From Echinicola rosea (GTDB lineage: Bacteria > Bacteroidota > Bacteroidia > Cytophagales > Cyclobacteriaceae): a DNA stretch of 64,000 nt. The notes beneath the pieces are model-generated. The model made no database searches. It worked only from the letters and a program-made list of their open reading frames with translations, and was not told where the DNA came from. How positions within the stretch are numbered: position 1 is the first letter of the stretch; the number at the start of each line of letters is the position of its first letter. A program made the position numbers and the translations under genes. This document shows positions 26,054-35,588 of this stretch, one piece after another. The stretch is from contig NZ_CP040106.1 in NCBI RefSeq assembly GCF_005281475.1, forward strand, positions 625,501 through 689,500, in the 5' to 3' direction.

Positions 26054-28774
26054 TTACCTGAATTGTTGACCGATCGTAAAGTGGAACATCCCTCCACTTG
26101 GCTGAATCTGCCCAGGGGCGGCATCAAATCCATACCCCCAGTCGATCCCGAGCAGGCCAAAGGCCGGCATAAAGATCCTGGCACCAAACCCTGCGGATTT
26201 CTTTAGATCATACGGGTTAAACTCCGCATAGTCCCCCCAGTTATTGCCCGCTTCGGCAAAGCCTAATAGGAAGATGGTGGCAGAAGGATTGGGCGATACC
26301 AAATACCGTAGCTCCATCACGTACTTATTATAGACAATACCACCATAAGGATCTGCACCTTCTATTCCCCTGGTATTCCTTCCCGGTGTCAAAACCTGAT
26401 TTTCATACCCTCTCAGGCCAATAATGTCCTGTCCGAGCGAGAAGTTATTGAAGGTCATGCCGTCACCCCCCATCACAAAGCGTTCCACCGGAATCATGCC
26501 CACTTTCTTACTGTAGGATCCCAAGAAGCCCATATGCGTCCTGGCACTGACCACAAATTTATTTGAGCCAAATATAGGTGTATAGAATTTGGCATCAAAC
26601 ATCCATTTATGATATTCCAGCCATCGATACTTCTCCTGATCAGGGGAATCTTCTGTGATATTCTTGTTCAGCGAAGCATACGGCGGCGTAAAGTTTACAC
26701 CCAAGGAAATATTGGATCCCATCCTAGGATATATCGGGCTATCCACATTGGATCGGGAAACGGTGGTATTGAAGACAAAACTCTTCAGCCTACCGGTCGG
26801 GAAACTCAACCCAAAGCTGGTGCCGTATTGGTCAAATTCATATACCTGATACTGCAGGGAGTTACTGATGCTGAAGTAATCATCCGGCCAGGTCACCCGC
26901 TTCGCCAGCCCTACCGTAATACCGGTAATCTTAAAGAAGCCTAATTCATTACCAAAATTGGACTGATTATAGATGTCGATCTGTCGCTGCACAGAGTGAT
27001 TAAGGCTTACACTGAGGGCATTGGGTTTCTTGCCACCAAACCAAGGTTCGGTAAAGGAGAAACTGTAGTTTTGGAAGCTTTTACCATTGGCCTGTACCCT
27101 AAGGCTCAGCTTCTGACCATCGCCCACGGGCAGCGGCCGCCACTTTGAGAAATCTCCGATATTGCGCACGGAGAAATTGTTAAATACCAAGCCGACCGTA
27201 CCGACGAAACCATAAAAGCCACCCCATCCACCGGACAATTCAATCTGGTCATTTGGCCGCTCTTCTAACTGGAAGACAATGTCCACTGTGGCATCCTCAA
27301 AATTCGGTCTTAGGTCAGGGTTGATCGTCTCCGGATCGAAATAACCGATCTGCGAAAGTTCGCGGATAGTTCTTACCAGTAGCGAGCGATCAAATTTCTG
27401 GCCTGGAAGGATCCTGATTTCACGCATCACCACGTGGTCAGAAGTCCGCTCATTCCCTTCGATCGACACACTGTTCACCGTCACTTGTGGTCCTTCGAAA
27501 ATCCGCATCTCGATATCAATGCTGTCTGCGGCCACATTCACCTCCACAGGATCAATCTGGAAAAACAAGTATCCATCATCCTGATAAAGTGAACTGATAT
27601 CATCTCCCTTGGTAGGGTCATAGTTCAGCCGCTTGTCCAACAGCTCTTTATTGTATGTGTCCCCTGACTGAATGCCTAATTTTGCCAAGAGCTCCGCATC
27701 ATCGTGGATGTAGTTCCCTGTGAAGGAAATGTTTCTATAATAGTATTTTCTACCTTCCTCCAAATCGATATCGATATTGACCGTTCGCTCATCAAAATCA
27801 TAAACCGAATCAGCTAAAATTTCAGCATCCCGGTATCCTTTTGTTTGGTAGAAGTTGATGATATTGTCCTTATCGTTACGGTACTCCTTTTTGTTGAACT
27901 TGGAGCTGTTGAAGAAATTCAACTTAAAATTCTTGTTGATGTAGGTTTTCACCTCTTCATCTGTTACCGGATTACGATGGGTGAGGCTGTTGCCGATATT
28001 TTCAGCATCGGCGTTTTTAAGTCTTTCGAAGATATCCTTGAAGATCCACACACGAGCATGCTCGTTGGTCTTTTTCATCTTCTTTTTTAGCTTACCATCC
28101 GTGATTTCCTCGTTTCCGGTGATGGCGATCTCATTGATCTTGACCTTGGACTTCTTGTCCACGTCAAATCGTAGCTTTACGCTATTGGGAAAAGAAGTAT
28201 CCCTTTCTTGGATGATCTTCACCTCTGTATTGAGGTACCCTTTTTCGACGAAATAATTGGTGATTTTTCTTTTGGAAGAGTTCAGTACATCTTCACGGAC
28301 CACACGCCCGCGGATCTGTACTTTGTCGCGCAATTCACTTTCCTGGGTGGACGTCACGCCGGTAAACTCTACAATACTGAACCTTGGACGCTCGGTCAGA
28401 TCGAGCAGTAGGTAAATTTCATCTCCGTCTATTTTGGTAACTAGGATTTTTACGTCCCCGATGATTCCTTGTTGCCAGAGTTTTTTCAGTGCATCGGAGA
28501 TGGCATCTCCCGGCACACTGATCTCATCGCCGACTTTCAGTCCGGAAAGGGAGATAATAGCCGTCTCATCCAACGTAGAAAGCCCCACGGCCTTGATTTC
28601 TGCTATTTTATATTGCTTTGGCTGGGCATAGTTCAGCTCAAGAATATCGATAGGCTTTTGTGCGGAATAACGACTCTGTCCCAGTCTGATCTGGGCCTGC
28701 GTAACACCGGTAATCCCGATAAACACCGGGAGGAATAAGCATATTACAAGTAAGCTTCTATTCATTAATCTCAT
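26054..28774 (-). CDS. bamA: Outer membrane protein assembly factor BamA
   Basis: 906 aa with signal peptide (MRLMNRSLLVICLFLPVFIG...TQA). Five POTRA domains span roughly 55-480, followed by a C-terminal Omp85 barrel with the lid-loop motif region VMGGDGMTFNNF and GLRGYENQVLTPG (the conserved RGF/RGY position), ending FHFTIGQQFR with a terminal aromatic residue. It is the essential outer-membrane barrel insertase. The start ATGA overlaps the uppS stop. The POTRA region is longer than in E. coli (extra Lys/Asp-rich insertion near 290-330), common in Bacteroidota. Confidence 0.95.
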   Translation of the reverse strand: MRLMNRSLLVICLFLPVFIGITGVTQAQIRLGQSRYSAQKPIDILELNYAQPKQYKIAEIKAVGLSTLDETAIISLSGLKVGDEISVPGDAISDALKKLWQQGIIGDVKILVTKIDGDEIYLLLDLTERPRFSIVEFTGVTSTQESELRDKVQIRGRVVREDVLNSSKRKITNYFVEKGYLNTEVKIIQERDTSFPNSVKLRFDVDKKSKVKINEIAITGNEEITDGKLKKKMKKTNEHARVWIFKDIFERLKNADAENIGNSLTHRNPVTDEEVKTYINKNFKLNFFNSSKFNKKEYRNDKDNIINFYQTKGYRDAEILADSVYDFDERTVNIDIDLEEGRKYYYRNISFTGNYIHDDAELLAKLGIQSGDTYNKELLDKRLNYDPTKGDDISSLYQDDGYLFFQIDPVEVNVAADSIDIEMRIFEGPQVTVNSVSIEGNERTSDHVVMREIRILPGQKFDRSLLVRTIRELSQIGYFDPETINPDLRPNFEDATVDIVFQLEERPNDQIELSGGWGGFYGFVGTVGLVFNNFSVRNIGDFSKWRPLPVGDGQKLSLRVQANGKSFQNYSFSFTEPWFGGKKPNALSVSLNHSVQRQIDIYNQSNFGNELGFFKITGITVGLAKRVTWPDDYFSISNSLQYQVYEFDQYGTSFGLSFPTGRLKSFVFNTTVSRSNVDSPIYPRMGSNISLGVNFTPPYASLNKNITEDSPDQEKYRWLEYHKWMFDAKFYTPIFGSNKFVVSARTHMGFLGSYSKKVGMIPVERFVMGGDGMTFNNFSLGQDIIGLRGYENQVLTPGRNTRGIEGADPYGGIVYNKYVMELRYLVSPNPSATIFLLGFAEAGNNWGDYAEFNPYDLKKSAGFGARIFMPAFGLLGIDWGYGFDAAPGQIQPSGGMFHFTIGQQFR

Positions 28775-29508
28775 GATTTTAACTGGGCACCTGTTTTGCC
28801 AAAGCGTCTTTCTCTCCGTTGATAATCAGCTACGGCTTCCATCAGGTGCTCTTTTCTAAAGTCCGGCCATAATACCTCTGTAAAATACAGCTCAGTATAG
28901 GCCAATTGCCAAAGCAGAAAATTACTGATCCTCAACTCACCACTGGTCCTGATCAGGAGTTCCGGATCGGGATAGTCCTTGGTCAGCAGGTGATTGGCGA
29001 TCATATCCTCTGTGATCTCTTCTACATCAATTTTGTTGTCAGCTACTTTTTTGGCAATGTCTTTTACGGTATTGGTAATTTCCCATCTCCCACTATAGCT
29101 CAGGGCCAGGATCAGGGTAAGCCCGGTATTTCGGGAAGTCTCTTCAATGGCCTCGCGTAACTTTGCCCTACTTCTGGGAGGCAGCATGTCCATGTCGCCT
29201 ATCAGCGTAAGCTTCACATTATCCTTCATCAGGTTGGGCACTTGATCGGTAAGGGTCTTCACCAACAGCTCCATAATGGCCTTCACCTCGAGTTTTGGCC
29301 TGGACCAGTTTTCAGTGGAGAAGGTGTAAAGCGTCAAATACGCCACGCCCAAATCATTCGCCCCAGTAATGGTCTCACGCACGGCTGTGATGGCATTTCT
29401 ATGACCAAATACACGCTTGGCTCCTTTGCCCTGCGCCCACCGGCCGTTGCCATCCATGATTATAGCAATGTGCTTGGGAATCCTTTCCTTGTCTATCGCT
29501 TCCTTCAT
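28771..29508 (-). CDS. uppS: Isoprenyl transferase (undecaprenyl diphosphate synthase)
   Basis: 245 aa cis-prenyltransferase. The substrate motif IAIIMDGNGRWAQGKG contains the catalytic Asp, with GHR next and LTLYTFSTENWSRP; the C-terminus has LLIRTSGELRISNFLLWQ and YTELYFTEVLWPDF. It elongates farnesyl diphosphate to the C55 lipid carrier for cell-wall and O-antigen building blocks. The gene overlaps bamA by 4 bp, linking carrier synthesis with outer-membrane assembly. Confidence 0.95.
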   Translation of the reverse strand: MKEAIDKERIPKHIAIIMDGNGRWAQGKGAKRVFGHRNAITAVRETITGANDLGVAYLTLYTFSTENWSRPKLEVKAIMELLVKTLTDQVPNLMKDNVKLTLIGDMDMLPPRSRAKLREAIEETSRNTGLTLILALSYSGRWEITNTVKDIAKKVADNKIDVEEITEDMIANHLLTKDYPDPELLIRTSGELRISNFLLWQLAYTELYFTEVLWPDFRKEHLMEAVADYQRRERRFGKTGAQLKS

Positions 29509-29590
29509 TCCAGTTTTATCCGAGCTTAATTTTTTTGGAGGTACAAAAATGCTATTTCTTTTTTAATATTCTATCCCCGATGCCAATTAA

Positions 29591-30382
29591 TTAATAATTA
29601 AAGCATTCGATCTTGTGAAAGGAGTAACTGAGCGTCACACCCAAAAAATAATACCAGTCTTTGTCGGCCTTATTTCCATAGTTTACACCATAAGGCAATG
29701 GATAATCATCGGGATCATCCGGAAGGGGTGCGTCCGGATCCATCGGAAACCGCGGTAAAGTGGTGTCATTTGGTTCGATCTTGTCCAAAAAGTCTGATAA
29801 GGTAGGTCTAAATCCAAACTCCACGGATAGAAACATCCGTTCCTTCAGTTGGTATTTTACTCCTATACCAAACGGAATTACCGGAGTGGACAAGGAATAG
29901 TCGCCATCATCATCGGGATGAATCTCTCCGTGATAGGACTGTCCTTCTCCAAAGAACATCGTATATCCAATCCCAAAGAAGCCATAAGGGGAATACCTTA
30001 CCGGTGAATGTGGAGCCAGGTAATCCAGAAAATGATATTCCATCATCACATGCCCTTCTACCAACAAGCCTTTGAAATAAGCATCTCGGGCCTGGGCCAT
30101 GGCATCCAGCGGTCTGATGCTGTCCGCTGCATTTAAGCCGGCCAAGGCTATCCCGTACCGTACACTCCAAACATTGTCAAATTTTCGTCTGCCAAACAAC
30201 GTGCCTTGAAGTCCGATCTGGGAAGGATCCAAGCTCCGGATAATATCTCCGGAGTATGTCGCCACCCCTAGACCTAAGCCATATTCTTTGGTTTTTTGTG
30301 CATATCCACGCCCAGCTGAAATGGACATAAACACCAAAATCAGAAGGGAACAACACAATAACTGAAAATTGACTTTTTTCAA
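29591..30382 (-). CDS. DUF6089-type outer-membrane beta-barrel protein
   Basis: 263 aa with a signal peptide (LLCCSLLILVFMSISAGRGYA). Amphipathic strands follow: YGLGLGVATYSGDIIRSL, VEGHVMMEYHFLDYL, PYGFFGIGYTMFFGEG, IPFGIGVKYQLKERMFLSVE and a final FLGVTLSYSFHKIECF. It is the small 8-strand-like barrel that in Bacteroidota commonly lies between nadK and uppS/bamA. Function unknown; likely a BAM client or assembly accessory by position. A Pro/Asp-rich loop (PDAPLPDDPDDYPLPYG) is notable. Confidence 0.82.
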   Translation of the reverse strand: MKKVNFQLLCCSLLILVFMSISAGRGYAQKTKEYGLGLGVATYSGDIIRSLDPSQIGLQGTLFGRRKFDNVWSVRYGIALAGLNAADSIRPLDAMAQARDAYFKGLLVEGHVMMEYHFLDYLAPHSPVRYSPYGFFGIGYTMFFGEGQSYHGEIHPDDDGDYSLSTPVIPFGIGVKYQLKERMFLSVEFGFRPTLSDFLDKIEPNDTTLPRFPMDPDAPLPDDPDDYPLPYGVNYGNKADKDWYYFLGVTLSYSFHKIECFNY

Positions 30383-30412
30383 GACGCTGCAATTTATAAA
30401 GTACTCAACGAA

Positions 30413-30442
30413 TAAAAAACCCTGCTCAGTATTCTCAGGGTT
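30413..30442 (-). terminator. Intrinsic terminator downstream of nadK
   Basis: Minus-strand stem AACCCTG/CAGGGTT followed by a T-run, located 15 bp after the nadK stop and before the DUF6089 gene. It would separate nadK transcription from the bamA block, at least partly. Confidence 0.7.
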
Positions 30443-30456
30443 AATTTATGTTAAAA

Positions 30457-31332
30457 CTAATTCCTCATATCAAATCCCCAATTCAGCTTTTTACGCAAGG
30501 TATCGAAGAAGCTGTAATCGTGGAACTTAACTAACCTGGCTACAAATTTCTCCCGCTTGACCTTCAATTTTACAGAAGCATCCACCGCCGTGGATCGGGA
30601 ATCCAATGATATCAAAAATTTCTTACTTCTCCCCTCTATCGAAAAGGTAATCTCGCTTTCATCTGACACGATCATAGGCCTTACGTTCAAATTGTGTGGA
30701 CTTACCGGGGTAATCACAAAGTTCTTTGCCGATGGGGATATCAATGGTCCTCCACAGCTCAGGGAATAGCCCGTAGAACCCGTAGGAGTCGCGACAATCA
30801 ACCCGTCCGCCCAGTAACTGTTCAGGTATTCCCCATCAATGTACGTGTGCACAATAATCATGGACGAAGTATCCCGCTTATGGATCGTAAACTCGTTAAG
30901 GCCGTAGGGCACGCCATTAAACAGCTTCTGGTCTGCCTCAAGGTGAATCAATATCCTGTCCTGGATCGTAAACTCACCATCAAAAAGCACTTGGACCGCC
31001 TTTGCTACATCCTCTTTGGCGATCGTCGCTAAAAATCCCATCCTGCCGGTATTGATCCCTACGATCGGCACTTCATACTCCCCCACTAGCGATACCGTGT
31101 CCAGCAATGTGCCGTCACCGCCCACCGAAATCACAAAGTCCATATCCGCCAGCTGTCCCCTATCACCCAATACAGTGAATCCGGTGGCCTTTGCCCCGGA
31201 TTTCTTCATATATTTTGAAAATGTCTCAGTGAGGAAGAGATCGGTACCATGACCGTGCAACACATCTATCAACTTCTCTATATATGGCACAAATTCTTTT
31301 TGAAAACTTATGCCATGAATGGTTATCTTCAT
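30457..31332 (-). CDS. nadK: NAD kinase
   Basis: 291 aa. ATP-NAD kinase signatures are VISVGGDGTLLDTV (GGDG), GINTGRMGFLA, NEFTIHKRDTSS and ATPTGSTGYSLSCGGPLI. It phosphorylates NAD to NADP using ATP, in the cytoplasm. It begins 10 bp after the CBS-protein gene ends, so the two are likely co-transcribed, an arrangement frequent in Bacteroidota. Confidence 0.95.
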   Translation of the reverse strand: MKITIHGISFQKEFVPYIEKLIDVLHGHGTDLFLTETFSKYMKKSGAKATGFTVLGDRGQLADMDFVISVGGDGTLLDTVSLVGEYEVPIVGINTGRMGFLATIAKEDVAKAVQVLFDGEFTIQDRILIHLEADQKLFNGVPYGLNEFTIHKRDTSSMIIVHTYIDGEYLNSYWADGLIVATPTGSTGYSLSCGGPLISPSAKNFVITPVSPHNLNVRPMIVSDESEITFSIEGRSKKFLISLDSRSTAVDASVKLKVKREKFVARLVKFHDYSFFDTLRKKLNWGFDMRN

Positions 31333-31342
31333 TTATTCTCTG

Positions 31343-32008
31343 TTAGATATTCAAAAATCGCATCAGGTTATCCAGCCGGTCCTGCTCTTTGTTTTCATCC
31401 ATTTCCTCCTGATAATGATCTATGACTTTGTAGCCAAACCGCTCTAAGGTAGCCTTGATGTGCCTTAGTTCTGTCTTGTCCACCTTTAGCACCACCTTGA
31501 TTTTGCTCTCATCCAAGGGGTCGCTTGTCAAAAAACTGCTGAGCACCTTTGCATTTTCTGATTCGATCACCCGGGCAATTTCAAACAGGCTGTAATCCGT
31601 CATAAACATCGACAGCACCAACACGCCACCTTGTGCCTGGATCGACAGGGTGTCGGCAAAAGCGGCAATCGAGTCCTCTAAAGTGACCACTCCATGGTAG
31701 ATATTCTCATTGTCCACTACGGCCACCATATTGCTTTGGAATTCCGAAGCCACACGGAGCACGTCATAGATATGCTTTTCCTTCAGTACAAAACAGCCTT
31801 CCGATTCCAGCGGTACATCTGCTACAGTGATGTCCTCTCTATTGATATTGTAAATCATCTCATCAGTGATCAGCCCTTTAAAATATCCACCTTCCACCAC
31901 CGGCAATACATCCGTACGGATTTCCTCCATCCACGACAGTGTCATCCTTACCTTATCGGTAAGCTTCAGTGGGGGAATCATGTTGTTGATGAATTCGTAC
32001 GCCTGCAT
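31343..32008 (-). CDS. CBS-pair domain protein with C-terminal ACT-like region
   Basis: 221 aa. Two CBS motifs lie in the N-terminal 130 residues (EIRTDVLPVVEGGYFKGLIT, NMVAVVDNENIYHGVVTLED). An ACT-like beta-alpha region follows (VLVLSMFMTDYSLFEIARVI, IKVVLKVDKTELRHIKATLE). No enzymatic domain, so a nucleotide-sensing regulatory protein is probable. It is the first gene of the pair with nadK, so adenine-nucleotide sensing tied to NADP supply is an attractive but untested idea. Confidence 0.88.
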   Translation of the reverse strand: MQAYEFINNMIPPLKLTDKVRMTLSWMEEIRTDVLPVVEGGYFKGLITDEMIYNINREDITVADVPLESEGCFVLKEKHIYDVLRVASEFQSNMVAVVDNENIYHGVVTLEDSIAAFADTLSIQAQGGVLVLSMFMTDYSLFEIARVIESENAKVLSSFLTSDPLDESKIKVVLKVDKTELRHIKATLERFGYKVIDHYQEEMDENKEQDRLDNLMRFLNI

Positions 32009-32124
32009 GTTTTAAAGATATTAAATAGTATCCATTTATTAAAACGCACAAAGAAGATAAGATGTAAGGTAATCCGCTATTTTAATTTTCACTTGCATCT
32101 AAAGTACGGGGCCCACAGCTCCTT

Positions 32125-32189
32125 TTGGTCCAAGTCTCCAGACTCAGACCAAAACTCCCAAAAGTCTCCAGACTTTTACATTTACATCC
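32125..32189. repeat. AGTCTCCAGACT palindromic repeat, copy 1
   Basis: AAGTCTCCAGACTCAGACC is followed by AAAACTCCC and a second AAAGTCTCCAGACTTTTAC. A near copy is at 37713-37778. It sits in the 220-bp gap between the CBS gene start and the amidotransferase stop. Confidence 0.7.
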
Positions 32190-32231
32190 CAGTGGAGAAG
32201 AATATTGGTTTATCTCCCTTCTCGATACTTT

Positions 32232-32801
32232 TCATAAACGACCCACGCAATTCTTTGCCCAGTTTTTGATCAATTCCGCACCATACTCGCTCAAATGTGC
32301 TTCCGGGTGAAATTGAATCCCTATTATGGGAAGGCTCTTATGGGCCATGGCCATCAATTCATGCTGTGCTGTCACCAAGAGCGGCTGAAGGCAACCCGGC
32401 AAATCCACCAGCTCCAAAGAGTGATAGCGGGTCACCTTAAATCGATCGGGCAGGCCATTCAGCACGGAGTGGTCATGGAGCTTGATGACAGAATGGACTT
32501 TTCCATGTACGGGACGGTTGCCCTTGACCAGTCTGGCACCAAAAAACTCCCCAATGCACTGATGCCCCAAGCAAACTCCCAAAATGGGCAATTTGTCATG
32601 GAAATATTCGAAAATCCCCTTGAGATTCCCGGCCTTGGAAGGGGTTTCTGGCCCAGGTGAAAGCACTACACCATCGTAATTTCCTTCTTTGAGCAGTGCC
32701 AACGGGGTATCGTTACGGACAATGTCCAACTCAAAACCTGCTTGTCTAAAGTAATCCGCTAGGATATACGAAAAAGAATCAAAATTATCAATTAGTAACA
32801 G
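32232..32801 (-). CDS. Glutamine amidotransferase, anthranilate/aminodeoxychorismate synthase component II
   Basis: 189 aa from ATG 32801 (MLLLIDNFDSFSYILADYF). Class I glutaminase triad: Cys in GVCLGHQCIGEFFGA, and His/Glu in GIQFHPEAHLS. VVLSPGPETPSKAGN is the PabA/TrpG signature. It supplies ammonia to a chorismate-using partner (PabB or TrpE), neither of which is in the window, so folate versus tryptophan cannot be decided. The start overlaps the end of the CvpA gene by 14 bp; the longer ORF from 32879 is the CvpA C-terminus read out of frame. Confidence 0.9.
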   Translation of the reverse strand: MLLIDNFDSFSYILADYFRQAGFELDIVRNDTPLALLKEGNYDGVVLSPGPETPSKAGNLKGIFEYFHDKLPILGVCLGHQCIGEFFGARLVKGNRPVHGKVHSVIKLHDHSVLNGLPDRFKVTRYHSLELVDLPGCLQPLLVTAQHELMAMAHKSLPIIGIQFHPEAHLSEYGAELIKNWAKNCVGRL

Positions 32802-33333
32802 CATCCTGCGACTTTTCGACCAGTTCATTAATTCTTCCCACGGCATCCTGAATGGCAGGGGTAATGGTGCCCATTGCATCGATCACCAATGGTGCATAAG
32901 GCTCCAAAACACCAAAAAGATAGCTCTTCTCCAGCTCCTCACGCGGCATTTCCATACCAAAAGACTTGGCTACCCAAATCAACAGGCTGAGCATAAAACC
33001 CCATTTCAATAACCCTAAGATGGCTCCCGCAAAATTATCAAAGGTCCCCAAAATGGTCAGATCCAAGGTCTTTTTGACCAAGTACGCCAAAATCCGTATC
33101 GTAATGGTCACCAAAAAAAATATGATCAAAAATGAAATGAAGGGCAGCATAAAGGTCAGGCTCTCCACACGCTCTGCCAAAAGATCCGCCCCCCAATGCA
33201 TGAACTTAAAGGCAAACACGATCCCAATGATAAACGCCACAATAGATAACACACCAATAAACAGCCCTTGTCTATAGCCACTATAAGCCCCAATGGCCAA
33301 TAATATCAGTATAATTATATCTATTGTGTTCAA
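32788..33333 (-). CDS. CvpA family membrane protein
   Basis: 181 aa, four hydrophobic helices: IIILILLAIGAYSGYRQGLF, LSIVAFIIGIVFAF, MLPFISFLIIFFLVTITI and GAILGLLKWGFMLSLLIW. GAYSGYRQGLFIGVLS is the CvpA hallmark. The family is linked to colicin V production, envelope integrity and bile tolerance; the molecular role is unknown. Translationally coupled to the downstream amidotransferase. Confidence 0.9.
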   Translation of the reverse strand: MNTIDIIILILLAIGAYSGYRQGLFIGVLSIVAFIIGIVFAFKFMHWGADLLAERVESLTFMLPFISFLIIFFLVTITIRILAYLVKKTLDLTILGTFDNFAGAILGLLKWGFMLSLLIWVAKSFGMEMPREELEKSYLFGVLEPYAPLVIDAMGTITPAIQDAVGRINELVEKSQDAVTN

Positions 33334-33409
33334 ACGGGTGATTAGTTAGTGCGAAATTATATAAGGGATTGGCACTTGGCTCTCCTCATTCGGTTTACAA
33401 CCTTGACTA

Positions 33410-33856
33410 CTACGACAATAGCTGCTTGACCTTCTGGGAGATCATTTTACCGTCTGCTTTTCCTGCCAGTTTTTTGGTAGCAGTGCCCATCACTTTGCCC
33501 ATGTCTTTTGGCCCTTCAGCACCTACTTCAGCGATAATCGCTTTCAATTCTCCTTCAAGCTCCTCTTCGCTCAATTGTTTCGGAAGAAATTCATTGATAA
33601 TGTCCAGCTCTGATTGCTCAGTAGCGGCCAAATCTTCACGCCCCTGCTGCTCGTAAATCTCCAAGGAATCCCTGCGCTGCTTGGCGGCTTTGGTCAAAAG
33701 TTTCATCTCTTCATCCTCTGTCATTCCTTTTTCTGCTCCTTTGGTTTCTTCCAACATGATCATGGACTTAATGGACCTTAAAGCCCGTAAACGGTCTTTG
33801 TCCTTGGAGCGCATGGCGTTCTTGATCTCGGCTTCTATACTTTGCTTTAAACTCAT
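33410..33856 (-). CDS. GatB/YqeY domain-containing protein
   Basis: 148 aa from ATG 33856 (MSLKQSIEAEIKNAMRSKDK). RLRALRSIKSMIMLEETKG, INEFLPKQLSEEELEGEL and DMGKVMGTATKKLAGKADGK are typical of the YqeY family, related to the C-terminal tRNA-binding domain of GatB. The role is thought to be in tRNA or translation quality but is not settled. A much longer ORF continues upstream to 34489, but that part is the antisense of pdxJ and is rejected. Confidence 0.92.
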   Translation of the reverse strand: MSLKQSIEAEIKNAMRSKDKDRLRALRSIKSMIMLEETKGAEKGMTEDEEMKLLTKAAKQRRDSLEIYEQQGREDLAATEQSELDIINEFLPKQLSEEELEGELKAIIAEVGAEGPKDMGKVMGTATKKLAGKADGKMISQKVKQLLS

Positions 33857-33919
33857 TATCTTTATGTTTATGTTATTTAAGGTGTAATTTTGAACAAAAT
33901 TAGAGCATAATTTAATAAA

Positions 33920-34645
33920 ATGACCAAACTCAGCGTAAATATTAACAAGATCGCCACCATCAGAAATGCCCGTGGCGGCAACAATCCAGACGTGGTACAG
34001 GTCGCCTTGGATGCTGAAAAATTCGGCTCTCAAGGCATTACAGTACACCCTCGGCCGGACGAAAGGCACATTCGCTATGACGATGTCATGAAGCTCAAGG
34101 AGGTAGTCACCACCGAATTTAACATCGAAGGCTATCCTGACAAACGTTTTATGGAAATAATTCGCTTGGCACGGCCTGCCCAAGCCACTTTGGTGCCTGA
34201 CCCACCCCACGTGCTCACCTCCAACACCGGATGGGACACCATCGCACACCAAGAGGAGCTGAAAGATATCATTGCTGAACTGCACGAATACGGCACCCGA
34301 ACGTCTATTTTTATCAATCCTGACAAAAAATACTTCGAACCGGCCAAGCTCACAGGAACCGACAGGGTGGAGCTTTATACGGAGCCATATGCCAGTAATT
34401 TTCATAAAAACAAACAGGAAGCGGTAAAACCGTACGTAGAAGTAGCCAAAATCGCCAAAGAACTTGGGCTTGGCCTCAATGCCGGACATGACCTGGACTT
34501 GGACAATCTCCGCTTTCTAAAAGAAAATATCCCTTTCCTTGACGAAGTATCCATTGGCCATGCGCTGATATGTGATGCCCTTTATTACGGTCTGGAAAAT
34601 ACCATCCAGATGTACCGAAGGCAGTTGGAAATGGAGGAAGAATAA
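33920..34645 (+). CDS. pdxJ: Pyridoxine 5'-phosphate synthase
   Basis: 241 aa TIM barrel. [47 protein letters not shown] and [15 protein letters not shown] carry the catalytic Glu/His residues of PdxJ. It condenses deoxyxylulose phosphate with 3-amino-2-oxopropyl phosphate to pyridoxine phosphate (DXP-dependent vitamin B6 route). Divergent from the YqeY gene; the 64-bp gap must contain both promoters. Confidence 0.95.
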   Translation: MTKLSVNINKIATIRNARGGNNPDVVQVALDAEKFGSQGITVHPRPDERHIRYDDVMKLKEVVTTEFNIEGYPDKRFMEIIRLARPAQATLVPDPPHVLTSNTGWDTIAHQEELKDIIAELHEYGTRTSIFINPDKKYFEPAKLTGTDRVELYTEPYASNFHKNKQEAVKPYVEVAKIAKELGLGLNAGHDLDLDNLRFLKENIPFLDEVSIGHALICDALYYGLENTIQMYRRQLEMEEE

Positions 34646-34775
34646 TTAACCTTGGGTAATGAGCCGTGAGTATTGAGTACGAAACTAAAACAGCTGTACC
34701 GAGGGCTGTGCCCGGGTACCCCGTAAAGTTGCGCTTTTGGCTCGACAATAAAACCATTCAACAAAAAACTACAGC

Positions 34776-35537
34776 ATGAAACTAAACTATAAAAAAGTAG
34801 GTCAAGGCAAACCACTGATCATCCTGCACGGCCTTTTTGGCTCGGCAGACAACTGGCTCAGTATCGCCAAAGAGCTGGATGAGGACTATACCATATACCT
34901 TCTGGACCAGCGAAACCATGGGGACTCTCCGCAAAGTGACGAATGGAGCTATAAAGCCATGGTAGATGACCTCGCCACCTTTATGACTTCACAAGGACTG
35001 GAGGCTGCCTACATCATGGGGCATTCCATGGGAGGAAAAACCGCCATGAACTTTGCGCTAAGACACCCCAACAAGGTCAAAAAACTGATCGTCGCCGATA
35101 TCGCTCCGCGGTATTATCCTCCGCATCACCAAACCATTCTAAAGGGGTTAAATGCCATCGACATGGATAACCTCAAATCCAGAAAAGAGGCCGATGAAAC
35201 CCTTTCCGAACATATTCCTGAAGCAGGGATCAGGCAATTTCTTATGAAGAGCCTTGGCAGGGATGATGACCGTAAATTCATATGGAAAATCAACTTGCCC
35301 GTCATCACCGAAAAAATCGACAATGTAGGCGAAGGAATCGATAGCGACAAGGTCTATGATGGGCCGACCCTCTTCATGCGGGGTGCCAATTCTGATTATA
35401 TCCAAGATAAGGACAAGGAAGACTTAGAGAAGTATTTCCCAGAATACAAACTGATCACCATCAAAAATGCCGGGCACTGGCTCCATGCAGAACAGCCCGA
35501 TGCCGTAGCAGCGACGGTCAAGGCGTTTCTGGAGTAA
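34776..35537 (+). CDS. Alpha/beta hydrolase (YbfF-like esterase)
   Basis: 253 aa. The catalytic Ser is in IMGHSMGGKTAMNFALRHP, the Asp likely near MRGANSDYI, and the His in AGHWLHAEQPD; the oxyanion region is IILHGLFGSADNW and LDQRNHGDSP. This order fits the YbfF/acyl-CoA esterase branch of the fold. Cytoplasmic; the substrate is not determined. It follows pdxJ after 130 bp that include GTACCGAGGGCTGTGCCC, a dispersed repeat piece also present at 13277. Confidence 0.88.
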   Translation: MKLNYKKVGQGKPLIILHGLFGSADNWLSIAKELDEDYTIYLLDQRNHGDSPQSDEWSYKAMVDDLATFMTSQGLEAAYIMGHSMGGKTAMNFALRHPNKVKKLIVADIAPRYYPPHHQTILKGLNAIDMDNLKSRKEADETLSEHIPEAGIRQFLMKSLGRDDDRKFIWKINLPVITEKIDNVGEGIDSDKVYDGPTLFMRGANSDYIQDKDKEDLEKYFPEYKLITIKNAGHWLHAEQPDAVAATVKAFLE

Positions 35538-35588
35538 AAAATCCAACCGTAGCGAATCTCCCATAAATTGCACCGTTAACCGCCAATT

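Noticed and set aside
33857..34489. N-terminal 211-aa extension of the YqeY ORF
   Set aside because: It is antisense to pdxJ, which has strong family motifs; YqeY homology starts at 33856.
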